64,000 nucleotides of DNA, taken from Owenia fusiformis. Its lineage: Eukaryota > Annelida > Polychaeta > Sabellida > Oweniidae. Shown here in pieces: positions 34,563 through 46,850 of the stretch (position 1 is the stretch's first letter; the number at the start of each line of letters is the position of its first letter). The translations under genes were made by a program, and so were the position numbers. A model generated the notes under the pieces. The model did no database searches and was not told the origin of the DNA. It saw only the letters and a program-made list of their open reading frames with translations. Where the stretch lies: the NCBI GenBank assembly GCA_903813345.2, contig CAIIXF020000006.1, positions 12,280,348-12,344,347 of the forward strand. The letters run 5' to 3'.

Positions 34563-35025
34563 CAGGATGAGCCAAAAACGCCACTTTTTATATAATGCTT
34601 TCAAGCTTCTTTAATTTTTGATCAAAAATCATAATTTGCATCCCAAATGAAACTTGATGATGCGATCTAGTCATGGATTATGAATTGTACACATTTACTC
34701 GAATACAATATGTCCTGAGCGTCCCACTTAAACATGTGGTGTGCCATGAGAAATGATATCATTTACTAATGTGCCAAAAAGCGAAACTAATACAATTAAA
34801 ACACTGCTTTTACAGTTGAGAAGGTGTGTAAAATGAACAAAATGTGATGTAAACCGTCATATTTCTCCGATAACCCGGGGTCTTTGGCGACATGTCAATT
34901 GGTAATAAAATCAAAAATATAATAGCTATGAGGCTGAAATTGATGTCACTTATTCAAATTTGACAAAAAAACACATATGCCTTATATCTCCTTCAAAAAA
35001 TTCTCATGACATCTGGGACACCCTG
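34563..35025. mobile_element. MITE with CAGG...CCTG ends and TA duplication
   Basis: Left end CAGGATGAGCCAAAAACG, right end GGGACACCCTG, both next to TA within TATATA. These are mariner-like ends, and there is no gene. The right part of the hydrophobic open frame 34287-34595 runs into it, so that frame is not supported. Confidence 0.6.
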
Positions 35026-35050
35026 TATATATAAAACGATGTACTAGTAC

Positions 35051-35216
35051 ATCCAAGGGCTTCAATAATCGAGTGAGAATTCCTCACTTCGATCAGCAAC
35101 CAGGACGTTAATAGGCCAAAAAATTAAGTAACCAAGACGTTTATGAAATTCACCAGATAACGTCCTGCTGGTTGCTGAAGTGGGAAATTCTCACTCGATT
35201 ATTGGAACCGATGGAT
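35051..35216. mobile_element. 166-bp palindromic MITE
   Basis: CAATAATCGAGTGAGAATT and CAGCAACCAGGACGTTA on the left are mirrored by TAACGTCCTG, GGTTGCTG and AATTCTCACTCGATTATTG on the right. Confidence 0.75.
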
Positions 35217-35229
35217 ATATTTGCTGGTG

Positions 35230-36350
35230 ACTGCCTAGATTTTCAGTAATCGGTCGGTGTTACTATTAACATACGGGTGAAAAATTTGGATAAAAATCGA
35301 CCTACATCTTGGTGAAAATGATGAAAATAAAAATTGCCTCCTACGGAAGTTCATCCATTTTGTTTTAAAAACGTAACGTCTTTAGAAGCAGGCGGGGATC
35401 AGCGATTGAATGTAACATCAAATCCGACATAAAAAACGAATAGCCTTCAATCGAGAATCCTTTTGTCACCTGATAAAAATCTTATATTTTCCCTAGAGAA
35501 CTTTTAAGCTGGTTATGAGAAACGTGGATATAAGAAAAGGAATAAGTCTTTAATGTAATGTCATATTCTAAAACTGCGAATGAATTCATAATCAAAAATG
35601 TCTTTTGAAGTGCCAATCATAAAGTCCTTTGAGAATTTGATCTCCTTCCTAATTATGAGATATTTACATGCCTGATATTAAATTAAAACATGCCTATTAA
35701 TAGTACTATACTATAACTAGTATCTGAATGTTCGAAATTCAAAATTAGCGCATAAGTGACGGATCGAAATTGAGCAGAATAAGTGGGCTGAATATGAGTT
35801 TTTTTGCTTTTCATTTTGACAACGTCTTGAATATTGGAGGAACAAAATTATAATTGCTAGACTTTGTTTTTGCTCTCCTGTACAACTTTTAATGACGTCA
35901 CACAAAAGCTGGTGGTATTACCTCTCGGTTCGGTTGGAGACTTTAGAAGAGTTTCCCATAGGTGACCATTATAACATTTCACCCTATATCTAATTAACGG
36001 TTAGTATCAGCCCTAGTGCAACACACTATAGTTCGGGAGAGACTCACCTAGCTTGCTATAACAAACTTGCCATGGGTTGTCCATCGAATTTTTGACTTGA
36101 AGACACTAATCTCCTCTATCGTCAAATTTTTCTGAGAATTTTTGGTAAAATCATCAACTTTAAATGAGATTTCCATCTCGACTTTGACATTTTAAAGATA
36201 AATAAGGACTTACCTTATAAATATTGAGCCCAGATTAACTTGCCAAACGTTAGATGGCGCTCTGATGAGATAGGGAAGGAGAAAATGACCTTTTATACAG
36301 AAAACCAAATCACCATTTTTTATTATTAGTTTTGTGAGGGATATTAAATA
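35230..36350. other. AT-rich interval, no gene seen
   Basis: Only short frames and no repeat pair noticed. Confidence 0.5.
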
Positions 36351-36356
36351 TTGGAT

Positions 36357-36680
36357 ATTAAAAGAAATAATAGCCGAGGCCGCTAGGCCGAGACTATAAT
36401 TCTCATAAGACCCAATACGAATGGTTTATCTAGCGTAAACCACACACTGACTTTTATGAAATGTAAATGGTCCATGATCCAATTTTAGGAAAATTGATTT
36501 CTCAATGAGGTATGTAAATGTATTGAAAAGTGAGTTGTTGTAATAAGTTCAGCTTCAGTGCACTGCATGTAACAGGGAAGGTACAGTTTAAAGTTCTTTA
36601 TGTGTTTACTATTCAACTATTGAATGAGTGAATAGGGTGTAATTGGTCCAGCTTTACTGCACTGCATGTGACAGGCAATC
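36357..36680. repeat. Dispersed repeat family R1, copy 2
   Basis: Same orientation as 33715-34030, with internal indels. Confidence 0.7.
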
Positions 36681-36983
36681 GACTTCTATGGTAAGGTATG
36701 GTATGATGTTTGATGAAATTACTCTAATATCACCCTCCATCTGCACCCTATTAAGGATATAATCCAAAATGGGGATTTCTGCTTCAAAATAGCCTATTAT
36801 TCCAAAGAAATATTTTTTTGACTACTTGTATATTTGCTGGATTGGTGGCTCCCAGCCGTTTAGCTACCGTCGCTTATATCTGCCATTACTTATCTAAACG
36901 AATACACAAAATTGTAAGTTTCCAGAGATCAAACAGTGAAAATAGCCAAAGTTCGACTTAGAGAGCGAGTATGCCATACTTAA

Positions 36984-37397
36984 GGTCAGGGTGCATGCTG
37001 GGAAATTTTCTGCATTCCTCAATTGAGTCACATGTTATTTTTCAAACAAGAATCACTCCTTCCCTTCATTGTCTATATCTTCCAGTTTTGCACAAAGAGT
37101 GCACTTATGTGCCTAGAAAAGACTTGTGAGAAGAATGTTTTGATAAAGTGTATAAAAAACAAGAAAATTCAGTGAAAAAAATCAGAAAATTTTCAGAAAT
37201 TTTTTTCGCTGAATTTTCTCATTTTTTATACATTTTACAAAACAAACCTTCTAACAAGGCTTTTCTAGGCACAGAAGTGCACTCTTTGTGCAAACTTGGA
37301 AGATGTAGACAATGTGGGGAAGGAGTTATTCATGTTTGAAAAATAACATGTGACTCAATTGAGGAATGCAGAAAATTTCCCAACATGCACCCTGTCC
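36984..37397. mobile_element. 414-bp palindromic element with TTAA duplication
   Basis: GGTCAGGGTGCATGCTGGG at the left and CCCAACATGCACCCTGTCC at the right, flanked by TTAA (36980-36983, 37398-37401). The arms match over about 200 bp, including CCTCAATTGAGTCACATG. TTAA duplications are typical of piggyBac and Kolobok. Fragments of the family are at 12640-12745, and a TTAAGGTCAGGGTGCA end is near 16779. Confidence 0.82.
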
Positions 37398-37409
37398 TTA
37401 ACTCAATCA

Positions 37410-38310
37410 AGAAAAGTTTCATTTGACTAAACTTTCAAGAGATGAATTGTAAATTATACTTTTTACCACATGAATATCTACATCGCTCTCTAGCAACAAC
37501 AATTTGGATACATCGAGGTAATAAATGTCTCAATAACTGAATGCACGTTATCCTATAGGAAATATGCATGTACCTCATGTTCCTCGATATGGGTTTACTA
37601 AAGATGTAATTAGACGACGGCGTTCAACGGTCTTGTTGGCTAACTATATCCCTGGAATCTCTGGAGGATGAAATAGCTTCAAGAACAAGTAAAACGTTTT
37701 AGTCGAATTAGCTCACTTCTGCTTCAGATCAGTCTTGGGAAGTTATGGCTTGTTATTAATATCTTTTAAGAAAACGTTATTTCAGCATTTATCAGGCCGA
37801 TCGTATATCACATCCTTTACGTAAAGAAGTTCTTACCGTATGCGTTTGATGATTTTAATTTGTAATAATCTGTTGCTTACATTAGCAATACATTTTGGTG
37901 TAAACCTTAGGTAGAATCATATCAAGCAAGTAATTGACATCATCTTCATCATACTAGAAGAAATTTGTTCCAATTTTAGAATATTTTTGGCTCATATCAT
38001 TCCTTGTTATGTCTATTTGCTAAAAATATCCAAAGTTCTAGATATCATATTTGAGATTGTAAGGAATACTTTGGTTGGTCAATTGTAAATATTGCTTGCA
38101 ATTTTGTCACTCCCTGTAGATCTGATTTTGCCTTTAATGATGACACTTTGGTCATATTGTTGATTGGCGTACTAAATTTGCATTTGGGATCAAATTCTTT
38201 TTAGAATTTTCCTTGGAAATACAATAAAAAGATATACTCACAGGTGAAATATTGGCCAAGTGATCCTTTCTTGATGCAACCACTGTATTTACAAACTTAA
38301 AAGGGCAGTA
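37410..38310. other. AT-rich interval, no gene seen
   Basis: No recognisable coding or repeat structure. Confidence 0.5.
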
Positions 38311-38553
38311 CCTGTTATTCTGAACCAAAATAAATCTAAAATGTTCTTAATTATAATTTATGCTAGCTACGCCAATGGTACTCAGAATGACCAACAACAA
38401 CAACAGAATAATACATTCTGACAACAAATAAAGAATTTATTTTTTTATTTTTTGCACTTGGGGCTCTGAACATTTGATCAGTATATGAGTTCATTCCGTT
38501 TACTACACCGTGATTGTGTATTATACAAATCACATGTAAAAAGACCGCTCGAG

Positions 38554-38625
38554 GGTACTGCCCACCGCGTTGGTGGGTGGCAGTACGCATGAATAGCAGA
38601 CAGAGTGCTATTCATGAGCAGACTT
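38554..38625. repeat. Two adjacent stem-loops
   Basis: GTACTGCCCACC/GGTGGGTGGCAGTAC, then CATGAATAGCA/TGCTATTCATG. They are GC-rich relative to the flanks. CCAAAATAAATCTA plus GTTCTTAATTATAAT-like text occurs on both sides (about 38325 and 38745), so the block could be an insertion. Confidence 0.55.
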
Positions 38626-39274
38626 TAGCATACTGTAGCGCATTCTGTGGGATGGCAGTGTGTATGTTGGGAATGAATGAATAATGTAAGGGAGAACACC
38701 AAATCATTGCGCTCAGTCACCGTGGATGAGCTGAGTTAATTTGATCCAAAATAAATCTATTTAACGTTCTTAATCATAATGCTGTATAACCCGTTTCTTT
38801 GCATCGCAGATAGACAACTCCAAACAACCACCTTTTCTAAACATGTAAAAGTTCGAGTCTTATGGATCATAAATCAGGAAAATAGTTCAAAATGGAGTTT
38901 TAGATAATTCGGCATCGTTGAAAATAAAAATATAATATGTAGAAACTCGGAAATGATTTCCGATTTGATTTAGTTTGCCCGTATGTCTCATATCGATCAT
39001 TCAATTCAATTAGACACCGAGAAAACCGTCATATCTTTTACACACCATTCAAACAGTTATTCGATTCAGTGGTTCCTCGTAAGATTCACGATAAAGAAAT
39101 GGTATTTTATAAGCCAGGGAGCCATTCACGTTTGTCTAAAGGTGGCTCTGCCAGTTCATTTAGCTAAAGTGAAAATAATTAAGATACTTTATGGGTAAGG
39201 TGTGCTTCCTGCCATGGGCCGGCCCATATACTTGTTAACTGTAAAAGTAGTACTAGTGCTTTCGGGAATGTAAG

Positions 39275-39577
39275 TTGGATATTATACAAATATTTAATTC
39301 TATTGAGGTGAATACTTTTGCATCTTTCACAAGTGAAGCCCGAAGGACTAGTGGAGTATCATCTTGAGGAAGTGTCTTAATCTTAAGATTACACTGGAAT
39401 ACTGTAAGTCGGACAGTGAATATTGAACAAATATTTCACTCTATTGAGGTGAATACCTGTACATCTTTCACAAGTGATATTCCACGAAGCCCGAAGGGCA
39501 AGTGGAATATCACCTTGTGAAAGTGCTACAGGTATTCACCGAAAATAGAGTGAAGTATTTGTTTTATTATATCACTG
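39275..39577. mobile_element. CAGTG-ended palindromic MITE (39413-39577) beside a partial copy
   Basis: The complete copy starts CAGTGAATATTGAAC and ends ATTATATCACTG, with arms CACTCTATTGAGGTGAATAC / GTATTCACCGAAAATAGAGTG and TTTCACAAGTGATATTCCAC mirrored around GAAGCCCGAAGGGC. A partial direct copy precedes it at about 39275-39385. Confidence 0.75.
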
Positions 39578-40014
39578 TCTAGTTAAACATCCCTAATATT
39601 ATTAAGTCATTAAGTCTTCAGATATTTTTACGAATCTACTCGGTTCGTCTGCCATTTTGACTTAAACTGAACTAAATTATTTACACTGAACGAAAACAAA
39701 TTCTTTGAAAATTCCCGGGAGCGTGGGATATCGCTAGATATCTCACGGTTGTCTTATCTGATTAGCATTGCCATTGAATATCGCCAGATATCCCACGACA
39801 TGTGACCCGGTTTTGACCAATCATACTGTCGCTAGCTAGATAGTGATACTATATGACTATAGGATGATGTGTTTATCCCATACCAATCACATTGTTCAAT
39901 TGGCCACAGTTCAGAAACTTTGCAACCAACCGTGAAATTATTTTAAAATATTCACGTCCAGTTTTGTATTCTTGCCCGTAGCCGGATTTTCCTGTTCAAA
40001 TCTTTGATTATTAA

Positions 40015-40954
40015 CGGGTAACTAGAGTATCCGCGTATATTGAGTATGACCGGTTCTTAGGCTACGAATATGACCTGTTTTGGAAAGTCATGAGAGGCAC
40101 AGCTGCTTAAAAATGAAAAATAAAGGTTAACTTCTATATTATCCTTTTTGAAATTTTGAAATTTTTGAAAATTTTTGAAATTGTGTTTGTTGAATATAGT
40201 TTATGCTGTATTTAATAGTAATGTACCAAAAAAATGTTAAACATGAGCTATTTTAGCAATGTAACTGTTCATAATGGAATATCAATCAGAAAGTACAGAT
40301 TTCTCGCCTTAGAGCCAAATCATTAATATCACAGTAGAAAAAAACAAATCCCAAACCTTTTTATGGCTAACCTGAACAAGATCTCCAAATCTCAGTTTAT
40401 ATGATCCCCCGTAGAGTGAGCAAGAGAAGGATTTATCTTTTCCCAGAGGATACGCTTGTGAAATGTCATGGAAACGAGTGTAACACGGCATCCAAGACAT
40501 TTCACAACCGTATTCTCCAATAATGGGGCACCAGTGACATTCGTATTCTCAAAAATTCAAAGATGTATCATATTTGGACAGAGCAGGCTAAATTATTTAA
40601 AATATTCATGACTAATTCGTAGATCTAGCTATATGTTATACATAAGATGTGTCATCCTCTTCGGAGTTGCGTTGTGTTACACAAAAACTGATCAAAGATG
40701 CTGGAAACTAGGATTTTACGGCTTCAATCTAATATTAATACGTTTTCTGTTGATTTAGGCCCCTTGTGATATGCCTGGCATTATAAGTATACCAAGTATC
40801 ATTCATTGACCAAGTAGGATAAAAAGAAAACGTTCGAAAGTGTTCATAAAAAGCAAGTACTCACCTCGTCTGTTTATAGGAACAGAAATACGGTCACACT
40901 CGTAAGCTTAGAACCGGTCATACTCAATATACGCGGATACTCTAGTATCCCGTG
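40015..40954. mobile_element. 940-bp TIR element with TTAA duplication
   Basis: Left end CGGGTAACTAGAGTATCCG, right end complementary to CACGGGATACTAGAGTATCC. The TIR continues for about 65 bp (CGTATATTGAGTATGACCGG). TTAA lies on both sides (40011-40014 and 40955-40958). It splits the GCGGGCAGATAT-family element. An exon-like frame lies inside (next entry). Confidence 0.78.
40372..40547 (-). other. Exon-like Cys-rich open segment inside the TTAA element
   Basis: Minus strand, 58 codons between TTTTTGAG|AA (acceptor-like) and GTTCAG|GTTAGC (donor-like). It encodes ECHWCPIIGEYGCEMSW, then CYTRFHDISQAYPLG and FSCSLYGGSYKLRFGDLVQ. Five Cys and a balanced composition look more like a secreted-domain exon than noise. 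I recognise no family. It could be a captured host exon, a transposon gene remnant, or chance. Confidence 0.3.
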
Positions 40955-41317
40955 TTAACGGTGCATACTGCTCCTTCCCTTCTTTAAAGCATAAAACAGA
41001 TCGCGATTGTCTGCGTTTTTCTCCATTGTCGTTTACAGTATGCGAACGTTATTACAAAAAAGAACCAATACGCGAACAGCGATTATGACAGATATATAAT
41101 ATATCTGCCCGCTCGGAGCGGGACGTAAAGCGATATCTGCCCGCTGATGAATTAAAGTGTTTATTGTACGGTATATATAAATAATTGCTACTCCCGTTGA
41201 ATTAACTTCATCATAGCATAAGGAAATGAATTAGAATATAAAAATACAAATAATCGTTTGTTGTTCTTAATAAATCACACTTCAGTGAACGTGTTGTTTC
41301 GGTTTCGATCAATTGAA

Positions 41318-41570
41318 CTCTATATTCATGAGCCTACGATGACGTCTACATAGGCACATTAGACTACATGAATATAGAGCTGGTTACGTTCACTCCTGTA
41401 ATTATGAATGAATAGTTGACGATGTTTAGGCCCCCATGTTGAGTTCACTCAGAATACATTTAATTTGAGTAGGGCTTCTCACACTCACTCCTGTAATTGT
41501 GAATAAATAGTTCACAATGTTTGGGCCCCTGATTGTGTTCACTCGGAATACGTTTGAAGTAGGCTAAAAC
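41318..41570. repeat. Palindrome and adjoining 90-bp direct duplication
   Basis: CTCTATATTCATG/CATGAATATAGAG is mirrored at 41318-41378. CACTCCTGTAATTATGAAT at about 41391 recurs at about 41486 with the following GTTCACTC-type text, giving a direct repeat of about 95 bp. Confidence 0.6.
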
Positions 41571-41574
41571 CAAT

Positions 41575-44240
41575 TTGAATTTGAATCGTGTCTCCTCTAT
41601 TCACCGTGGCAGAGCTGCGATTCGCGAGCGATTATTACAACACCTGAGTGGACACGCCCAATAATACCTCGCTTACATAAGGTCAGATTCACACTGTATC
41701 GGGGCCTTGGCGATGGGAGTATTATGTGGATTTAATTTTTAACACAATACTAATCCCCGGCGCCCTTGTGATAAAACTGAGCTTATTTTGATTACACAAC
41801 AACTTCATGATCATGACAGAAATTTGAAAGTTCGCGTGGCTTGCGCAAATTATATATATATTGATATTATTATCATCATTTTTGTTTAAATCACTTCCTT
41901 TTACTCAATTTAGAAATATGCTTGTTTTGCAATATTTCGATTGATTGGTGCAATACGGGATGTACAATTAGATTATTCTTTTGTACATCAAAAATGCATT
42001 GCACGTAGGCTTACTTCAGATCGCGCGTGCAATCTAGGTTCAAGGCCATTTTCTCTCTTTCCAAGGAGAATAAATATAACAAAATTCAGATGGGCATTTT
42101 TATACTTCTTTATTCGTCCATTATAGTGAAGTATTGGGGTTGTTACGTCTGTGGAGCATCTATATTGATTCAGGGGAGCACGTTTTATATAATTTCGATA
42201 GGAAAAGAAAATTGATATACAGTGCAATAAACTCTAAGTTTTTACAAACTGGCTTTATGTACCTGTAACACGTCCAAGTATGGGATAAAGATATATACTG
42301 TCTTTAACCTTTTTGTTATTGCTGTAAATATATTATAGTTGTTGGCTACACTCCACGGTTTACTATTTAGTCCTTTTATGTATCTTATGTATCTTTTATT
42401 CCCGATAAGGTAGGATTTCATATTAAACAACTTCAATACTATTAAAATCTTAATATACAAAAAAGAAATGGTTTCAAGGACTGAACAATTTCTCGTGGAT
42501 GATTTTTCAAACATTCTCCTTCAGACAAAGCAAGTTTGATTAGCCGTTCTATCCAGACTTGCAATTCCTAAGTTAAAGAATAAAACCTCCTCTTGAAGTG
42601 ATTGCCGATGCCAAAGGCTACAAGCAGTTACTTTAAGAGGTGATCTCATCAGGTCAATTAGACATCCAAAAATGAAATTGCAAAATGCTCGTTGTTCAAA
42701 GTGTTCACTCTCTAGATTGTTAGATACTAGGTAGCACTCTAAGTTTGTTCCATAACTGGCAATAAGTTGTCTCTATAAAATAAAGATTTATTTTATTAAA
42801 AAACTTTTTAATATTGCCTTTGGAATTGATCGATGTGGCACATTTTACTCATTGATCGCGTCGGCGGCTGGGTCCTACGGCTGGGGTTGTACCAATTCCA
42901 CATGCCTGTTGAATTAAGATGTTCGAAGAAATATGCACGAGTAAGTATGGACGTGTGTAGAAACTAATTTAAACACTAGAAAAACGATGGAACCTCTGTT
43001 TCTTAAATTTCAACCCCTCACATCCAGCAGCCATGCGTAATTGGTACAACCCCTATATCAGTTATTGATATCAAATGAGAATACAATCATGGCTCGTTTT
43101 TCAGTTGATTTACGTTGATCTAACTGCAATATCTACCGATATTCAAAAGCCTTCAAAAAACTTGAACTACCGTGACTTTCACCATGCAATTTAATGGGGC
43201 TTAAAGCCAACGTAGCTATATATGCAGTGGTATCATCATTAGATATAAAGTACTGTATAAATTCACACTAGTTTCAACTTTGAACATCCAAGCTGTTAAC
43301 AAAAATAATTCCAATCAAAATATTTAAAAAATATTATTGGTATCCCATTTCAGATAATCCAAGAAAACATAAACAAGCTAGATGTGACATATAAATCGAG
43401 GTATCATGCTATATAAAACTGGATACTAGTCGGGATACTAATGCATCTAGATCAGCGATAACATAAGAAAGATATGACACCAAAAAGCGAAGCAATCTTC
43501 GTTTAAGCGCTTTCAATATCACATTTGAAGTTAAGTTCTAGAGCAAATGCTCTGTCTTGAGTGAAAGCAATAACTGCAACGGAGCACAACTCCAAGAGAA
43601 TTTAGAAAAGGAGCCTCCTTTCAACAACCGTGCCACGTGTGGGCATTGATATTTAATCAAAACAATAAAATGGATATATGATATACGATACACAATACAT
43701 AGTTAATGATAAAAAGGAACTGAATTAGTTTTTTTGTTCAGAGTCATTACTAAATGGAAATCCAGAACTATAATATGAATATGATTTTGACATAGGCTAC
43801 TGTATATTCACATAGTTAAATGTTCTGCAAGCTGCGTGATTATTGGATGACAGTGTAAGCATTTTTAAAGGTAAGTTAATTTAAAAAGGTTAATCTTTAA
43901 TCTGCTGTAAGACAACGATAAATTCTGGAACAAACTTAAAATGTGCTAACCTAGCAAGCAGTCATACTGATATTCATGACCATCACATCTTTCTGCCTTC
44001 GACTAAAAATATAGCGAAGGCCATGATTTCTCATGATGGTATGCAGGACAACATGAAAAGTTCCATAGTCTGTTATGAGCGCGTCTCGTTAGATCACAAA
44101 TTACTTGGATGTGACTTGGATTTTTCTGGCTCTGATTTTTTACAGATCGAGACTTATGGAGATCGAGATACTTTAAAGTCGATCAATCCCAGGTGAATTT
44201 TAATCATAGCGTGTATTTAGCAAGAGAATCCATCCCGGAT
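41575..44240. other. Long AT-rich interval; one small repeat fragment
   Basis: No gene seen. At 42237-42290, CAAACTGGCTTTATGTACC plus ACACGTCCAAGTATGGGATA is a fragment of the hairpin at 55300-55435. Confidence 0.5.
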
Positions 44241-44315
44241 CCGTTAATTATTTCAGACAAGCTGCTGAGGAAATAAAAACAGTAACTGCCTTCCAGATCT
44301 TATTGTAGTCCAGAT

Positions 44316-44366
44316 ATGTTTGTTGTAATTGATTAATATACGTTTGTTGTAATTGATTAATACACG
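44316..44366. repeat. Short tandem duplication (about 25 bp x 2)
   Basis: GTTTGTTGTAATTGATTAAT occurs twice in direct order. Confidence 0.7.
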
Positions 44367-44566
44367 TTTTTAATTTATGGGTTGTTTTACATACAATGCG
44401 ACATGTGTCACTGGATATAGTCCTTGAGATATATTGCTTGATCCCCTTAGGAATGGAACGAACCCCGTTAACAATTCCTGGGGTTGCGGTCAATATAATA
44501 GATCAATGAAGTCGGTTTTGACGTGATTTAATTGAATCAAACCATAGGGTATTCCATTGGATAGTA

Positions 44567-44701
44567 GGGAGTTTAAGCTTGCATATAAAATCGAAATGCC
44601 AACCTATACGAATGGCCAATATAGTATACAAATACAAATCATCGCTTAAATATTTTCCGTTCACGTTTCGGTTGTGAAAAACATTGCAAGCTTAAACTCC
44701 C
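44567..44701. mobile_element. 135-bp TA-flanked MITE
   Basis: GGGAGTTTAAGCTTGCA at the left and TGCAAGCTTAAACTCCC at the right, exact complements, with TA on both sides (44565-44566 and 44702-44703). Confidence 0.85.
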
Positions 44702-44709
44702 TAATATTG

Positions 44710-45350
44710 TCATGAACGTGTAAATCAATTGCAAGTCAACACGATAACGATTGAGCTGTTGTTTTGGATGAACACAAGTTCTTTTTGTGGTTGTATTTCA
44801 TAAATGAATTACACTCCTCTGCAAAAGTTGGCAATGTTACGTCCTCTTTTGGTTTGGACAACGTGTAATCTTAAGGGCACAACAACCTCGTACCGTGACT
44901 TTGTAAGATTTTGGCTATACAGAGGAATGACAGCACTGATACTAATGATATAATTAACACCAGTGTCCCATTTCTAGATTCGTTATCTAGTTATTCCATA
45001 CGTACGTGGGAAATCATTAGCTTAAGCTAACAGTTAAGGGGACACATTATCCTTCCTTAACGTCTTTCGAAGAAAGATTGATTCTTCCTATTCTGAAGTA
45101 TCACGGCGTCCTGCTAGATGAAAACAGAAAGATGGAATTAGTAATAGAATGGATCTTTTGTATCCATGCAACTTATCTACGAGTTCGAAGGTGGTATACA
45201 CCCAAACTAGTGTACTGGTACGTGTGCCTAGCTATCACTTTATCATTGATCAATACCATCACTTAAAAATGAGCTTATACACGTTATAGCCGAAATGGGA
45301 AGGATATGTCGGCTAGGTGTCTATTGATTTTAATTACTATTGTTATTGGT
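44710..45350. other. No gene seen
   Basis: AT-rich, with short frames only. Confidence 0.5.
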
Positions 45351-45354
45351 TATA

Positions 45355-45450
45355 CTTTTTACGATTTATAACCATTATTGTTTACAATCTTTGCTAGTGT
45401 TTGTGTTTTTATTTGTCACGAGCGAGCACAATACTTAGCTAAGATAGTGA
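45355..45450. repeat. Segment duplicated at 47793-47870
   Basis: TTTTTACGATTTA...TTGCTAGTGTTTGTG...GAGCACAATACTTAGCT recurs in the same orientation at 47793-47870, with small gaps. Confidence 0.7.
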
Positions 45451-45954
45451 TTACATAATTTGAGCATGTTGCATCTAGTATCTAGACAAAATTCGAATTT
45501 TCAGGTAGATGTCAAATTTAACAGTTGAATAGTAGAGTATAAGCTCAGAATTATTTGGTATTCTTTCGTATTCAGGTAGCTTATTTGTTTAAATCTCTCA
45601 CATCAGTATATGATGTCCAATCAAATTGCAGGATATGATCAAATCAATCATGAGCACGTGCTCTCTCAGAGACGCGCTTGCGCAAAGTAAAATTTGAAAT
45701 CATGGAAAATGGTGTCATTTCAGTGTAACATCAGTTCAACATCATCATTTCAAAACGACGGTAATACTATATAATGTATACTTCAAAGCCTCCCAATCAA
45801 ATCTAAGAATAAAAAGGTAGTTGATGTGTCTAGGGCTATCTCGTAGCAACAGCGAACATTTTGAGATCAATTTCAATGGCAAATGAGGGCTGTTTCTAAA
45901 ATTGGTTATCGAACATGCCAATACAAACGCTCATCTTTGGGAAATCCCCCCCCC

Positions 45955-46070
45955 CCTAGTGTAAGCCTAAATGAACCATGGACCATTTACCTTTCATAAG
46001 AGTCTGTGTATAGTGTAAGTTAGATAAACCATTCATACCGACTATTAGGAGAAAAATGGCTCCGTGCCTT
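45955..46070 (-). repeat. Dispersed repeat family R1, inverted partial copy
   Basis: The reverse complement matches the AATGGTTTATCTA to GGTCCATG portion of the copies at 33715 and 36357. It directly follows an 11-base C run (45946-45956). Confidence 0.65.
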
Positions 46071-46079
46071 TATCGTCAG

Positions 46080-46840
46080 ATAAATGGGTGGAACCGGGAT
46101 ATTTGCGAAAATGACAACAACACAAAATAAGAAATGGTAATAGCCAATCAATCGCGATGTACAACAATAAATTATTGTGCCTTGTATACTTGATCTTTTT
46201 GTATATTACCTGTGTTCCAACCACACGACTCGGCTACAATATCGCGTCGCACAATTTACATTAATTAGATAAGTCAATTACAGACTTATTCCTGTACGTT
46301 GCACTTCGCACTCCCTGGGATTGTTTTCTATTCGTTCAAATAAAACAAATCCCAAGTGACTAGAGATATTAAGACAAATAAACTAGCAGAGAGTAATAAA
46401 ATGTCAGATCTATTTCTCCTGTCTCCCACAGGACTTTACAAACACAAAGTACTTAGCTTAAAAAGTTTCTACTGATACGCTGCCGTTGAACCACGTCATT
46501 AATTAAAATGAACCACCCTAATTGTCATTTATACACTTTTCATAATTCGTTAAGCTACTTATAAGTAAAGTTTTTGTTTAGTACCCCAATGACAGACTAA
46601 ACGGCAAATCAGATCATGAAGATAGAAAGCAATTTCAGATTTACTCAAAATAGTTCTTTTAATCAGAGACATGTTTTATATATCTCTGTTTTAATGAATT
46701 TGTTTAGTGACTTTTAATGACTTGATTGCGAATGCTCGTGACGTCAAAATATGTAAGTGCCTGAATAGAATGTATTTAGATCTCAAGCATTTTAAAACTT
46801 TTACAATATTCTTACCTCCCGCGTTGAAGAGGTGTACCAT
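46080..46840. other. No gene seen
   Basis: AT-rich, no repeat pair noticed. Confidence 0.5.
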
Positions 46841-46850
46841 ACATACTTAA

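Larger units (their letters stand above)
39850..41165 (-). mobile_element. GCGGGCAGATAT-family element, reverse copy, split by a TTAA element
   Basis: Read on the minus strand, 41165-40955 and then 40014-39850 match 55440-55800 in order. The left half has GAGCGGGCAGATAT hairpins and a coding-like run starting MEKNADNRDLFYALKKGRS (minus, about 41026-40965). The right half has EQENPATGKNTKLDVNILK and a stop (minus, about 39995-39940). The two coding-like pieces lie in the same order as at 55.5 kb. Confidence 0.65.

Noticed and set aside
34287-34595. 102-codon membrane-like frame
   Set aside because: AT-rich hydrophobic translation that runs into the end of a MITE. No signal of real coding.
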